Positions 8,830 to 17,173 of a stretch of 64,000 bases of DNA are shown here, piece after piece. The DNA comes from Bacteroidota bacterium (GTDB taxonomy: Bacteria > Bacteroidota > Bacteroidia > Chitinophagales > Chitinophagaceae), in the NCBI GenBank assembly GCA_026391435.1, contig JAPLEJ010000040.1:62001-126000 (forward strand). Direction: 5' to 3'. Under the pieces are notes generated by a model, which searched no databases, was not told where the DNA came from, and saw only the letters and a program-made list of their open reading frames with translations. A program made the position numbers and the translations under genes. The first letter of the stretch is position 1, and every line of letters starts with the position of its first letter.

Positions 8830-9564
8830 ATGGCGCAAAAAAAATCCAAACCCAGTATACATACTGTTTTAACTCCTCAGTTGCTAGACTTATATGAAAT
8901 AAAAGATAGTATCGTAGTTATTATTGATGTGTTCAGGGCAACCTCTACGATGGCCACTGCTTTATTTAATGGCGCAAGAAAAATCATACCAGTTGACTCA
9001 CCTGAATTATGTATTGAAATGGGCAAGCAAACTGGAGGAGTTACTGCAGGGGAAAGAGATGGCAAAATCATACCAGGATTATCTTATGGTAATTCGCCGT
9101 CGGAATATCCAAGGTCATTTATCGAAAATAAAATTTTAGTGATCACCACGACCAATGGCACTAAATTATTACATATGGCTTTAAAGCAAGGGGCTAAGGA
9201 CATCATCACCGGGTCCTTCCCTAATTTTTCAGCTGTTGCCAACTATCTAAAACAACAAGGTGTTCCCGTTATATTAGCATGTTCGGGTTGGAAGAATAGA
9301 TTCAATATTGAGGATACTTTATTTGCTGGAGCAATCATTGAAGCACTTAAAGATGATTTTACCATTCATTGTGATAGTAGTTTGATGGCAAATCAATTGT
9401 ATTGCCAGCATAAGGATGATTTAGCCCAATACATTCAAACCACCACCCATTGGCATCGTTTAGCTGCTTATGGCTTGGAACAAGATATGTTGTATTGTAT
9501 TTCGATGGATACGGCCCCTTCTATACCTATTTATAAAGAGGGCGCCTTAATAAACGGACTATAA
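8830..9564 (+). CDS. ComB family 2-phosphosulfolactate phosphatase
   Basis: A 244-residue ComB-family protein with VIIDVFRATSTMATAL, AGERDGKIIPGLSYGNSP, TTTNGTKLL and ACSGWKNRFNIEDTLFAGAI, the conserved blocks of the Mg-dependent phosphatase that makes sulfolactate from 2-phosphosulfolactate in methanogens (coenzyme M pathway). In bacteria the family's substrate is often unproven; sulfolactate metabolism is an inference by homology. The ATG at 8830 is used; the longer frame begins with a TTG upstream of the -7 box. No other sulfonate gene is near. Confidence 0.8.
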   Translation: MAQKKSKPSIHTVLTPQLLDLYEIKDSIVVIIDVFRATSTMATALFNGARKIIPVDSPELCIEMGKQTGGVTAGERDGKIIPGLSYGNSPSEYPRSFIENKILVITTTNGTKLLHMALKQGAKDIITGSFPNFSAVANYLKQQGVPVILACSGWKNRFNIEDTLFAGAIIEALKDDFTIHCDSSLMANQLYCQHKDDLAQYIQTTTHWHRLAAYGLEQDMLYCISMDTAPSIPIYKEGALINGL

Positions 9565-9594
9565 TTCATTCATTTTCAGCTATTTTATGAAATT

Positions 9595-9650
9595 GGGCTA
9601 TGAATATAGCCCGCAAAGCCCTACATTTGCAGATTGCCCTTTTTGAAGGG
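9595..9650 (+). promoter_or_regulatory. Two hairpins and a -7 box upstream of the Snf2 gene
   Basis: A perfect 7-bp stem GGGCTAT/ATAGCCC (9595-9601 with 9606-9612) lies just before a -7-like TACATTTG (9622-9629). A second 5-bp stem CCCTT/AAGGG (9637-9641 with 9646-9650) follows and is trailed by TTATTTG. The first may be an operator or the end of the comB transcript; the second may be a weak terminator or a leader structure. No TTG lies at the right distance from TACATTTG. Confidence 0.35.
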
Positions 9651-9664
9651 TTATTTGTATAATT

Positions 9665-12600
9665 ATGGCATTACCCTATTTAGTTAAACACATTTATAGC
9701 TACGGCACCGAAGAGGTGATTCGTAGAGGCAAGAAAATTTTTGCCTTGAAAAATATTGAATTGGTCAAATTTGATCCTTTAATAGGAAGTATCCATTGCA
9801 GGGTCAAAGATGATGGCTACACTACTTACTATAAAGTCACTATTGAAAATTTTAAAAATCCAGCTACCTTATCATTAAGGTGTGGATGTCCTTATAATTT
9901 ATCGGAGGTTTGTAGACATAAAGCAGCTGCCTTATTTTATATACAGGATTTACTTGATAAGAATTTGTTGGATTACAAACCAGCTTCTTATAACACTTCA
10001 CATACGCAGCTAAGAGCTAAAGTTTTAGATCTTAAAACCATTCGGATGCTTTGCTCAAAAGCCACTTTCGAAAAGGCTGAAACTACCTTAAAGTCAATAC
10101 GACCTCATATTGTTTCAAGTGAAAATGAGCGAGTGGTAGCAGAAATGGATATGGCAGGCAAAACCCATCATATCATCATTCAAAAAAATGAAGAAAGATT
10201 TTTTGATACTTCTTGCGACTGCTTATCTGAAACAGAATACCCGTTATGTATACATAAGACCGTATTGTTGTTACAATTGTTTCAATTAAAAGGGGCTGAT
10301 TATTTTGAGACCATTCGAAATTGGGATCGAGAAAAAAATAAACTATTAGCGCTGTATGGTTACAGTTTGGAAGATAATACCAAGGATAAATTTGAATTTA
10401 TTTATCATGACGGAAAACCATTTTTAAAAGTATTGGATGCGGGCATCAAAAAAATAAATGAAGAACGAAAATCCTCTTTCAAGCGCCCTATGGGAAATGA
10501 TTGGGATATTGAAGAAATAGATGAAACCAAAGCCCCGCCTCAAAAAACCATTGAGCGACTAGGGCTTGTCATGCAACACCATCCTACCGAATATCCTTAT
10601 ATCAATTTTAATGTGATCAAGGGTGAAGTGAATGAAGATGGGACTTCTTATGTAGGTAAGGTTGAAAAATTGGATATTTCCAAATTTGTGATACCAGATG
10701 AAATAAAAGAAGAAGATAAATTATTACTTCAATTGGTTCGCAAATTACAACCAGCAGAACTGACGAAGTATTTAAATAAAAATTCTCCTTTTGGTCAATT
10801 ATGGGATAATATCATTCATACAGAAGAATCTAATTTACCAGAAGATACAAAGGGACATATTCAAGAATATTTACATCCTAAAATTGAAAAATTATGGAAG
10901 GATTTATCTGAGCATCCTTTTAGCTTTTTTATTCCGCATAATAAACCTTTTACTACCGCAAATTTACAAAAAGCAGAATTGGTTTTTGCAAATATCCAAC
11001 CTTGTTTCAAAGTAGAAAGAGAATCCGACCGATATATTGTATATGCACAAGTGAATTTACCAGATGGTAAAGTTCCCATTGAAGACAATCATGCTAAATC
11101 GCATTATATCTTTCAGCATCAGCATCAATTTTTTTGTTGGAAAACAAAAGAGGATTTGATTTGGATTGAGCAATTTTTACCTACGGGTTACCACGAAGTT
11201 AAATTTGACCAATGGCCTGGTTATTTACAATCTACTTTATTGCCTTTATCTAAATTATTTAAAGTAGAACTTGACAATGTTGCACAAGAGAAAGTAAAAG
11301 GGGTGAAGCCTACCCTTCAAATTTTATTAAAAGAGGAGCAACAATATTTACATTTCGAGCCTTTGTTTGTTTACAATGACATCATTGTTCAAAAAGACGA
11401 TGGTCCCTCAGTCATTCAACAAGTGGGAGATAAGATTATCATTTTAGAAAGAGAACTTGCCGCAGAAAGGACATTAGTGAATGAGATAGAGCAATTGCAC
11501 TCAGGTTTTGTTCGATTTAATGAAGGAAATGTCTTGTCCTTAAAAGGAGCAGAGGTTTTAAAAAATAATTGGCTATTTCTTTTCATTGATACTTTACGCG
11601 AAAAACAAATTCCATTATTTGGTACCGAATATTTAAAGCAATTTAAATTCAATACAGCAAAGCCATCCACTCGTTTATACATTAGTAGTAATACGGATTG
11701 GTTTGACGCTAAAGTTGAAATTTCCTTCGGCGATCAAAAAGTGTCTATACAGGATATTAAAAATATGTTGTCCAACAAACAACAATTTATTCCTTTAAAA
11801 GATGGTAGTTTAGGCGTCCTTCCAGAAAAATGGCTCAATAAGTATTCCTTATTATTTAAAGTAGGAGAAGGAAAAACAGATAATCTTAAATTAAGTAAAT
11901 ATCATTTCTCCATCCTTGATGAATTATACCAACAAAGAGACGAGGAAGAATTAATATTTCAATTAGAAGGCAAGTACGAAAAAATTAGAGAGCGATACGC
12001 GATAACGGATATTGCACCACCAGCACATTTAATGCCCATACTTAGGCCTTATCAGGTGAGCGGATTTCAGTGGTTAAATTATTTACATGATGTACAATGG
12101 GGTGGTATATTGGCCGATGATATGGGATTGGGTAAAACCATTCAAACCTTATCTTTCTTGCAACATTTAAAGGAAAAAAATGGCAAGTTGGTTGCTTTAG
12201 TAGTATGTCCAACAACCCTATTGTTTAACTGGCAGAATGAATTAAAAAAATTCACACCTAGTTTAACTTATCAAATCCATCATGGTGGAACCAGAAGCCG
12301 TAAGCAAATTTTAAAAGAGGATATCGAAGTCATCATTACTACTTATGGTACACTCAGAAGTGATATTAAAATGTTTATTGAAGTTGATTTTGATTATGTG
12401 ATACTAGATGAAAGTCAGGCCATTAAAAATCCTTCAAGTAAAGTAACCAAGGCCGCTTGTTTATTAAAAGCAAAAAATAAATTGTGTTTAAGTGGTACGC
12501 CATTGCAAAACAATACATTTGATATTTATGCTCAAATGAATTTTTTAAACCCCGGCATGTTAGGCACCATTGAATATTTTAAACATAATTTTTCGATGCC

Positions 12601-13426
12601 GATTGATAAATTTGACGAGAAGGAGCAAAAAGAACATTTAAGAAAATCGGTTTTCCCTTTTATACTAAGACGTACCAAAGAGCAAGTAGCAAAGGATTTA
12701 CCTGAAAAGCAAGAAATGGTATTGTATTGCGAAATGGGCGATGAGCAAAGAAAAATTTATGAAGCTTACCGTAATGATTATAGAGATAAATTGATTGGGA
12801 TGGTGGAAGAAAAAGGGATTCAAAAATCACAATTATCTATTTTGCAAGGCTTAATGAAATTGCGCCAAATTTGCGATAGCCCTGCTATTTTAAAAGAAGA
12901 AAATTATCCAAATGCTTCAGTGAAATTGGATGAATTAACACGCGAAATTGCTGAAAATATTGGCGGTCACAAAGCATTGGTCTTTTCCCAATTTTTAGGT
13001 ATGCTGGGATTAATCAAGGAGCAATTGACCAAAATGGGAATTGATTATGAATATTTTGACGGAAGCAGCACCATTCAGGAAAGAGAAAGAGCTATTGAGC
13101 GTTTTCAAAATGACGATAACTGTAGGGTATTTTTAATTTCTTTAAAAGCAGGTGGAGTAGGATTGAACTTAACAGCCGCCGACTATGTATATATTGTGGA
13201 TCCTTGGTGGAATCCTGCAGTGGAGCAACAAGCCATAGATCGTACCCATCGTATTGGTCAAACAAAAAACATTTTTGCGTATCGTATGATTTGTAACGAT
13301 ACTGTTGAAGATAAAATTTTGAAATTACAAGATCGTAAAAGATCCTTAGCGAAAGACTTAATTTCGGATGAAGATGGATTTGTAAAATCCTTGTCCAAAG
13401 ATGATATTGCCTACTTATTTAGTTAG
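9665..13426 (+). CDS. Snf2/RapA-type DEAD-like ATPase with two N-terminal SWIM zinc motifs
   Basis: A 1253-residue Swi2/Snf2-family DNA translocase. Two SWIM-type CxC...CxH motifs are visible: C73-C75-C83-H85 and C184-C186-C195-H197. The motor occupies roughly residues 790-1240: Walker A DDMGLGKT (about 815-825), a DExH-type box reading DESQ (about 914), LSGTPLQNN, GLMKLRQICD, QFLGMLGLI, and motif VI in DRTHRIGQT (about 1190-1198). Bacterial homologues are assigned roles in transcription recycling (RapA) or chromosome maintenance, but the client is unknown here. The middle 500 residues contain no motif I recognise. It appears to be a single-gene unit. Confidence 0.88.
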   Translation: MALPYLVKHIYSYGTEEVIRRGKKIFALKNIELVKFDPLIGSIHCRVKDDGYTTYYKVTIENFKNPATLSLRCGCPYNLSEVCRHKAAALFYIQDLLDKNLLDYKPASYNTSHTQLRAKVLDLKTIRMLCSKATFEKAETTLKSIRPHIVSSENERVVAEMDMAGKTHHIIIQKNEERFFDTSCDCLSETEYPLCIHKTVLLLQLFQLKGADYFETIRNWDREKNKLLALYGYSLEDNTKDKFEFIYHDGKPFLKVLDAGIKKINEERKSSFKRPMGNDWDIEEIDETKAPPQKTIERLGLVMQHHPTEYPYINFNVIKGEVNEDGTSYVGKVEKLDISKFVIPDEIKEEDKLLLQLVRKLQPAELTKYLNKNSPFGQLWDNIIHTEESNLPEDTKGHIQEYLHPKIEKLWKDLSEHPFSFFIPHNKPFTTANLQKAELVFANIQPCFKVERESDRYIVYAQVNLPDGKVPIEDNHAKSHYIFQHQHQFFCWKTKEDLIWIEQFLPTGYHEVKFDQWPGYLQSTLLPLSKLFKVELDNVAQEKVKGVKPTLQILLKEEQQYLHFEPLFVYNDIIVQKDDGPSVIQQVGDKIIILERELAAERTLVNEIEQLHSGFVRFNEGNVLSLKGAEVLKNNWLFLFIDTLREKQIPLFGTEYLKQFKFNTAKPSTRLYISSNTDWFDAKVEISFGDQKVSIQDIKNMLSNKQQFIPLKDGSLGVLPEKWLNKYSLLFKVGEGKTDNLKLSKYHFSILDELYQQRDEEELIFQLEGKYEKIRERYAITDIAPPAHLMPILRPYQVSGFQWLNYLHDVQWGGILADDMGLGKTIQTLSFLQHLKEKNGKLVALVVCPTTLLFNWQNELKKFTPSLTYQIHHGGTRSRKQILKEDIEVIITTYGTLRSDIKMFIEVDFDYVILDESQAIKNPSSKVTKAACLLKAKNKLCLSGTPLQNNTFDIYAQMNFLNPGMLGTIEYFKHNFSMPIDKFDEKEQKEHLRKSVFPFILRRTKEQVAKDLPEKQEMVLYCEMGDEQRKIYEAYRNDYRDKLIGMVEEKGIQKSQLSILQGLMKLRQICDSPAILKEENYPNASVKLDELTREIAENIGGHKALVFSQFLGMLGLIKEQLTKMGIDYEYFDGSSTIQERERAIERFQNDDNCRVFLISLKAGGVGLNLTAADYVYIVDPWWNPAVEQQAIDRTHRIGQTKNIFAYRMICNDTVEDKILKLQDRKRSLAKDLISDEDGFVKSLSKDDIAYLFS

Positions 13427-13472
13427 CAACTCCAACTACTTTTTTTATTATATTTAGAGTATTAAACTTTAG

Positions 13473-14549
13473 ATGATGAAAAAACTTTGGATTTTATTAC
13501 CCATTCTTTTTATATCTTATTTTATAAAGGCGCAAGCGCCTATTCGTTTTCAATCCATGCAAGGCTTGACTATTTTAGGAAGGCCATTCCCTAAACAAAC
13601 CACTTATCGACGCTTCCCAGATAGCTTAGAAACATTACTTCGATTGCCTGTTTGGCAACTAAGTACTAACTCAACCGGTCTCGCTATTTATTTTGAATCT
13701 AATTCGACTCAAATAAACGCAAAGTGGAAGACTGGCGCTAGTACTAGCTATCCGCATGTAGCTGCAACACTTGTGAAAGGTTTGGATTTGTATGCATTAG
13801 ATCATGATAATTGGTATTATGTTGGTATTGGCAGACCCAATCATGCTAGTGGTCAGGACGCTACCATCATAAAAGGGTTGGATGGCAAGAAGCGATCTTA
13901 TTTATTGTATTTGCCCGATTATGAAACAACCGATTCATTATTCATAGGAATTGATTCCAATGCGATGGTGCAAAATGTAACGCATTCTGTTTTTGAAAAT
14001 AAAAAACCTATTGTTTTTTATGGCACGAGCATTGTACAAGGTGCGTCTGCCATGCGCAGTGGAATGGCTTATCCAGCAATCATTGAAAGAAGATTACAAA
14101 GGGAAACCATCAATTTAGGATTTAGTGGAAATGGTCAACTTGATTCCATGCTTGCAGTGGTCATGGCAAGTATCAATGCCTCCTGTTATGTTATTGATTG
14201 TGGTCCTAATTTAAGTCCGCAACTAGCTGAGGAACGTACGCTTCCTTTTTTAAAACAACTTAGAAAATTAAGTCCGCATACGCCTATCTTATTAGTGGAG
14301 CAAATTGAATATCCCACAGCAAGATTTATTTCAACTGTGGATGAAAAAATTAAATCAATCAACCAAAGTTTTTTGAAAGCCTATGAATTATTAAAGCAAG
14401 AAGGTGATCATCATATTTATTACCTGCCTTCAAAGGGATTGATAGGAGCCGATGGCGAAGCCACAGTGGACGGGGTTCATTTAACCGATCTTGGTTTTTT
14501 CAGAATGGCAGAAGGGCTCATTAAAAAGCTAAACACCTTTATAAAATAA
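13473..14549 (+). CDS. Exported SGNH/GDSL-type hydrolase
   Basis: A 358-residue protein with a signal peptide (MMKKLWILLPILFISYFIKA, cleaved about residue 20). The N-terminal part (about 25-165) is a beta-rich accessory domain. The catalytic domain begins at GTSIVQGASA (nucleophile Ser about residue 185 in the GxSxxxG-like block), continues with NLGFSGNG, CGPNLSP in the Asn block, and ends with DGVHLTD, where Asp and His complete the triad (about 330-335). Such exported SGNH enzymes remove acyl groups from carbohydrates or lipids; the substrate is not deducible. Confidence 0.8.
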   Translation: MMKKLWILLPILFISYFIKAQAPIRFQSMQGLTILGRPFPKQTTYRRFPDSLETLLRLPVWQLSTNSTGLAIYFESNSTQINAKWKTGASTSYPHVAATLVKGLDLYALDHDNWYYVGIGRPNHASGQDATIIKGLDGKKRSYLLYLPDYETTDSLFIGIDSNAMVQNVTHSVFENKKPIVFYGTSIVQGASAMRSGMAYPAIIERRLQRETINLGFSGNGQLDSMLAVVMASINASCYVIDCGPNLSPQLAEERTLPFLKQLRKLSPHTPILLVEQIEYPTARFISTVDEKIKSINQSFLKAYELLKQEGDHHIYYLPSKGLIGADGEATVDGVHLTDLGFFRMAEGLIKKLNTFIK

Positions 14550-14582
14550 TTGCATTCTTATTGTTTCAAATTACAGTAACGC

Positions 14583-14900
14583 TTATTTTAATTCAGCTGC
14601 TGCTATATTTGCTTTTGGATTTTTTAAAAATTCATCTTTACATCCTGTCGAGCAAAATCCATAAACCTTATGATCATAATGAGCAGTATCAGTTACCCCA
14701 GCAGTAACAGGCATGCCGCAGGTAGGGTCTTTTTTATTATCTAACAATGCAATGTCATAAGTTTTTTCAGTGGTGCTGTCCATTTTTGTTTTTGCGATCG
14801 TGTCTGACTTTGCCAAATCATTGGAAGGAGGCGTTGCATTTCCACAAGCAGTCATGATTAAAATAGTAGATAGCAGGGTTACTGAAAGGATCTTTTTCAT
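14583..14900 (-). CDS. YHS-domain lipoprotein
   Basis: A 105-residue lipoprotein. The signal peptide MKKILSVTLLSTILIMTACGN has a lipobox ending at C19. The C-terminal YHS domain (about 57-100) reads DPTCGMPVTAGV...YGFCSTGCKDEFLKNP with three cysteines placed as in metal-binding YHS domains of copper and other heavy-metal proteins. It probably holds a transition metal in the periplasm. No metal exporter lies beside it. It converges on the SGNH gene. Confidence 0.8.
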   Translation of the reverse strand: MKKILSVTLLSTILIMTACGNATPPSNDLAKSDTIAKTKMDSTTEKTYDIALLDNKKDPTCGMPVTAGVTDTAHYDHKVYGFCSTGCKDEFLKNPKANIAAAELK

Positions 14901-14927
14901 AGCGTTTGATTTAGGTTTCTATTGAAG

Positions 14928-14935
14928 CAAAATTA
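14928..14935 (-). promoter_or_regulatory. Bacteroidota -7 box for the YHS lipoprotein
   Basis: The minus strand reads TAATTTTG, matching TAnnTTTG, 27 bases upstream of the start codon at 14900. The -33 element is unclear. Confidence 0.4.
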
Positions 14936-15091
14936 CATCTCTCCATGCTCAAATACATACTAACACCTATTCTTTTAGTGAAGATTAGTCGCATTATAGG
15001 TCTAAAAGCCAAATTTTAAGGCAAAAGGGGGCTCGTTTATGTATTTATTTAATACTTTTACACCTCATTCCTTCAATAAGGATATTATTAA

Positions 15092-15217
15092 ATGAAACAG
15101 GCAATACAACATATCATTTTAACTAGTGCACAAAATGCACCGGTCCCTGTTTTGAACAGCCCTAGGGCGACTCGTTTTCCGCGTTTGGATAAATTCTTTT
15201 ATCGACGTGGATTCTGA
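15092..15217 (+). CDS. Candidate arginine-rich leader peptide of the arg operon
   Basis: A 41-codon ORF (MKQAIQHIILTSAQ... ending DKFFYRRGF, TGA at 15215-15217). AAGGA sits 12 bases before the ATG, a plausible ribosome-binding site. It has 5 arginines in its last 17 residues (R25, R28, R31, R38, R39), the last two in tandem (CGA CGT, 15203-15208). Its stop codon lies inside the left arm of a hairpin (15214-15249), and it precedes the arginine biosynthesis operon by about 100 bases. This is the arrangement of a ribosome-stalling attenuator that reads charged tRNA-Arg. Function is inferred from position and composition only; it also holds four phenylalanines. Confidence 0.6.
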   Translation: MKQAIQHIILTSAQNAPVPVLNSPRATRFPRLDKFFYRRGF

Positions 15218-15249
15218 TAGGACGAGCAATTGGCAGTTGCCCCTATCAG
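15214..15249 (+). promoter_or_regulatory. Hairpin overlapping the leader-peptide stop codon
   Basis: An 8-bp outer stem CTGATAGG (15214-15221) with CCTATCAG (15242-15249), and an inner 5-bp stem 15226-15230 with 15236-15240 (one G-T pair). The TGA stop of the leader lies in the left arm, so a ribosome stalled at the tandem Arg codons 6-11 bases upstream would cover it and open the hairpin. No T-tract follows (TGGAAAAAGCCCC), so a classical intrinsic terminator is not shown. Other short stems occur upstream, for example CTGTT/AACAG and the palindrome GCCCTAGGGC at 15159-15168. Confidence 0.5.
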
Positions 15250-15315
15250 TGGAAAAAGCCCCGACATAGTCTCTTTAACCGCCAAACTGTTCAATCATTT
15301 AAATTATTTACATCA

Positions 15316-15963
15316 TTGGAACCAAACATTATAGTTCGATTAGCCGATAGTGGCGATATTTCATATGCAGCTACCATCACCGACGAAATGGCCTCTTCCG
15401 CAAAAGCGCGTGGTACCGGTATTGCCAAAAGAAGCCCTGAATATGTATCTCAAAAAATTCAGGAAGGTAAATCTGTTATTGCATTGACAGCTACTGGAGA
15501 ATGGGTGGGCTTTTGTTATATTGAAGCATGGCAACATGGACAATTTGTAGCAAATAGCGGGTTGATTGTAGCACCTGCTTATAGAAAGACAGGGATTGCT
15601 AAAAAAATCAAACAAACTATTTTTCAATTATCTAGAGAAAGATATCCGAATTCAAAGCTGTTTGGTTTAACGACTGGATTAGCTGTTATGAAAATTAACA
15701 GTGAATTAGGGTACGAGCCTGTTACTTATAGTGAATTAACCGATGATGAAGAATTTTGGGCAGGTTGTAAAAGTTGCGTGAACTACGATATTTTAATGAG
15801 TAAGGATCGTAAAAATTGTATGTGCACAGCCATGTTATATGAACCCAAGCAATCACAGGATACGAAAGAAGTGGTTGCTGCATTTTCGAATAATTCAAAA
15901 TTATACGAAAGATTTATGAAGATAAAACAAAGCAAACTGTTGAGTTGGCTTATAAAAAAATAA
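15316..15963 (+). CDS. GNAT family N-acyltransferase heading the arginine operon (candidate first-step enzyme)
   Basis: A 215-residue GNAT protein. The acyl-CoA pyrophosphate loop is visible in VAPAYRKTGIAKKI (R90-x-x-G-x-A). After the GNAT core comes an unusual cysteine set, C151-x-x-C154 and C168-x-C170, that could bind zinc. It starts with TTG at 15316 (MEPNIIVRLAD); the first in-frame ATG, at 15388, would remove the first beta strand. It is the first gene of the arg operon, 6 bases before argG, and no argA or argJ is seen, so it is a good candidate for making N-acetyl- or N-succinylglutamate. This role is inferred from context. Confidence 0.75.
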   Translation: MEPNIIVRLADSGDISYAATITDEMASSAKARGTGIAKRSPEYVSQKIQEGKSVIALTATGEWVGFCYIEAWQHGQFVANSGLIVAPAYRKTGIAKKIKQTIFQLSRERYPNSKLFGLTTGLAVMKINSELGYEPVTYSELTDDEEFWAGCKSCVNYDILMSKDRKNCMCTAMLYEPKQSQDTKEVVAAFSNNSKLYERFMKIKQSKLLSWLIKK

Positions 15964-15969
15964 TTGATT

Positions 15970-17172
15970 ATGGAAAAAGTAGTAGTTGGATTTAGTGGCG
16001 GATTGGATACCACTTTTTGTGTTAAATATTTAACCTTAGAAAAGGGATTGGAAGTGCATAGCGTTATTGTGAACACAGGTGGATTTACTGAAGAGGAATT
16101 AAAAAAAGTAGAAGCGCATGCCTATGCATTAGGAGTAAAGACACATACCACAGTGAATGCGGTACAAGGTTATTATGACAGTATCATTAAGTATTTAATT
16201 TATGGCAATATTTTAAAAAATAATACTTATCCATTAAGTGTAAGTGCAGAGCGATTAAGTCAAGCCTTACATATTGCAGCGCATGTAAAAAAATTGGGTG
16301 CCAATATTGTGGCGCACGGAAGTACGGGTGCGGGAAATGATCAAGTGCGTTTTGATATGATTTTTAATATCATGATTCCTGGTGTTGAAATTTTAACACC
16401 GATTCGTGATTTACAATTAAGTAGGGAAGCAGAAATTACTTACTTAAAAGAAAAAGGGGTGGAGATGAATTTTGAGAAAGCGGCTTATTCTATTAATAAA
16501 GGATTATGGGGAACCAGTGTGGGAGGAAAAGAAACATTACAATCAAAAGGAATGTTACCTGAATCCGCATGGCCTACACAAATGACAAAGCAAGGTGCAG
16601 AAGAAGAATTGGTGATAGGTTTTGAGCAAGGCGAAATTAAAACAGTCAATCAAAAAACTTTCTCATACCCTACTGAAGCTATTCAATTTATTCAATCAAT
16701 AGTTGGTCCTTATGGTATTGGTAGAGACATTCATGTCGGGGATACCATCATTGGCATTAAGGGAAGAGTAGGTTTTGAAGCAGCTGCGCCAATGGTTATT
16801 TTAAAAGCGCATCATGCATTAGAAAAACATGTATTAACAAAATGGCAATTATCTTGGAAGGATCAATTGGCACAATTTTATGGTAACTGGTTACATGAGG
16901 GACAAATACTAGATCCAGTGATGCGAGATATTGAAGCCTACTTAACTAATTCGCAAGTTCAGGTTTCAGGCGAAGTCTTTATTCAATTACATCCATATCG
17001 TTTTCAAATTATCGGAATTGAATCACCCAATGATTTGATGAGTGCCAAATTTGGCAAGTATGGTGAAATGAATACGGGATGGACAGGTAATGATGTAAGA
17101 GGTTTCACTAAAATATTTGGCAATCAAACAGCGATTGCACATTATATCAAAGAGTCAAATAAAAAACATTAA
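15970..17172 (+). CDS. argG: Argininosuccinate synthase
   Basis: Joins citrulline and aspartate with ATP to give argininosuccinate. The 400-residue protein begins MEKVVVGFSGGLDTTFCVKYL, containing the ATP pyrophosphatase P-loop SGGLDT, and later has AHGSTGAGNDQVRFD, the nucleotide/citrulline-binding block, and the GRDIHVGDTIIGIKGR segment. The ATG at 15970 is used, 6 bases after the GNAT gene. In the usual pathway order this is a late step, but here it is the second gene of the block. argC follows after one base. Confidence 0.95.
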   Translation: MEKVVVGFSGGLDTTFCVKYLTLEKGLEVHSVIVNTGGFTEEELKKVEAHAYALGVKTHTTVNAVQGYYDSIIKYLIYGNILKNNTYPLSVSAERLSQALHIAAHVKKLGANIVAHGSTGAGNDQVRFDMIFNIMIPGVEILTPIRDLQLSREAEITYLKEKGVEMNFEKAAYSINKGLWGTSVGGKETLQSKGMLPESAWPTQMTKQGAEEELVIGFEQGEIKTVNQKTFSYPTEAIQFIQSIVGPYGIGRDIHVGDTIIGIKGRVGFEAAAPMVILKAHHALEKHVLTKWQLSWKDQLAQFYGNWLHEGQILDPVMRDIEAYLTNSQVQVSGEVFIQLHPYRFQIIGIESPNDLMSAKFGKYGEMNTGWTGNDVRGFTKIFGNQTAIAHYIKESNKKH

Positions 17173-17173
17173 G

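Noticed and set aside
15214-15249. Classical intrinsic terminator in the arg leader
   Set aside because: The stem is good, but no T-tract follows (TGGAAAAAGCC), so it is listed as a regulatory hairpin only.
17117-17173. Longer argC frame starting inside argG
   Set aside because: The ATG at 17174 begins directly with the Rossmann strand and follows the argG stop by 1 base.
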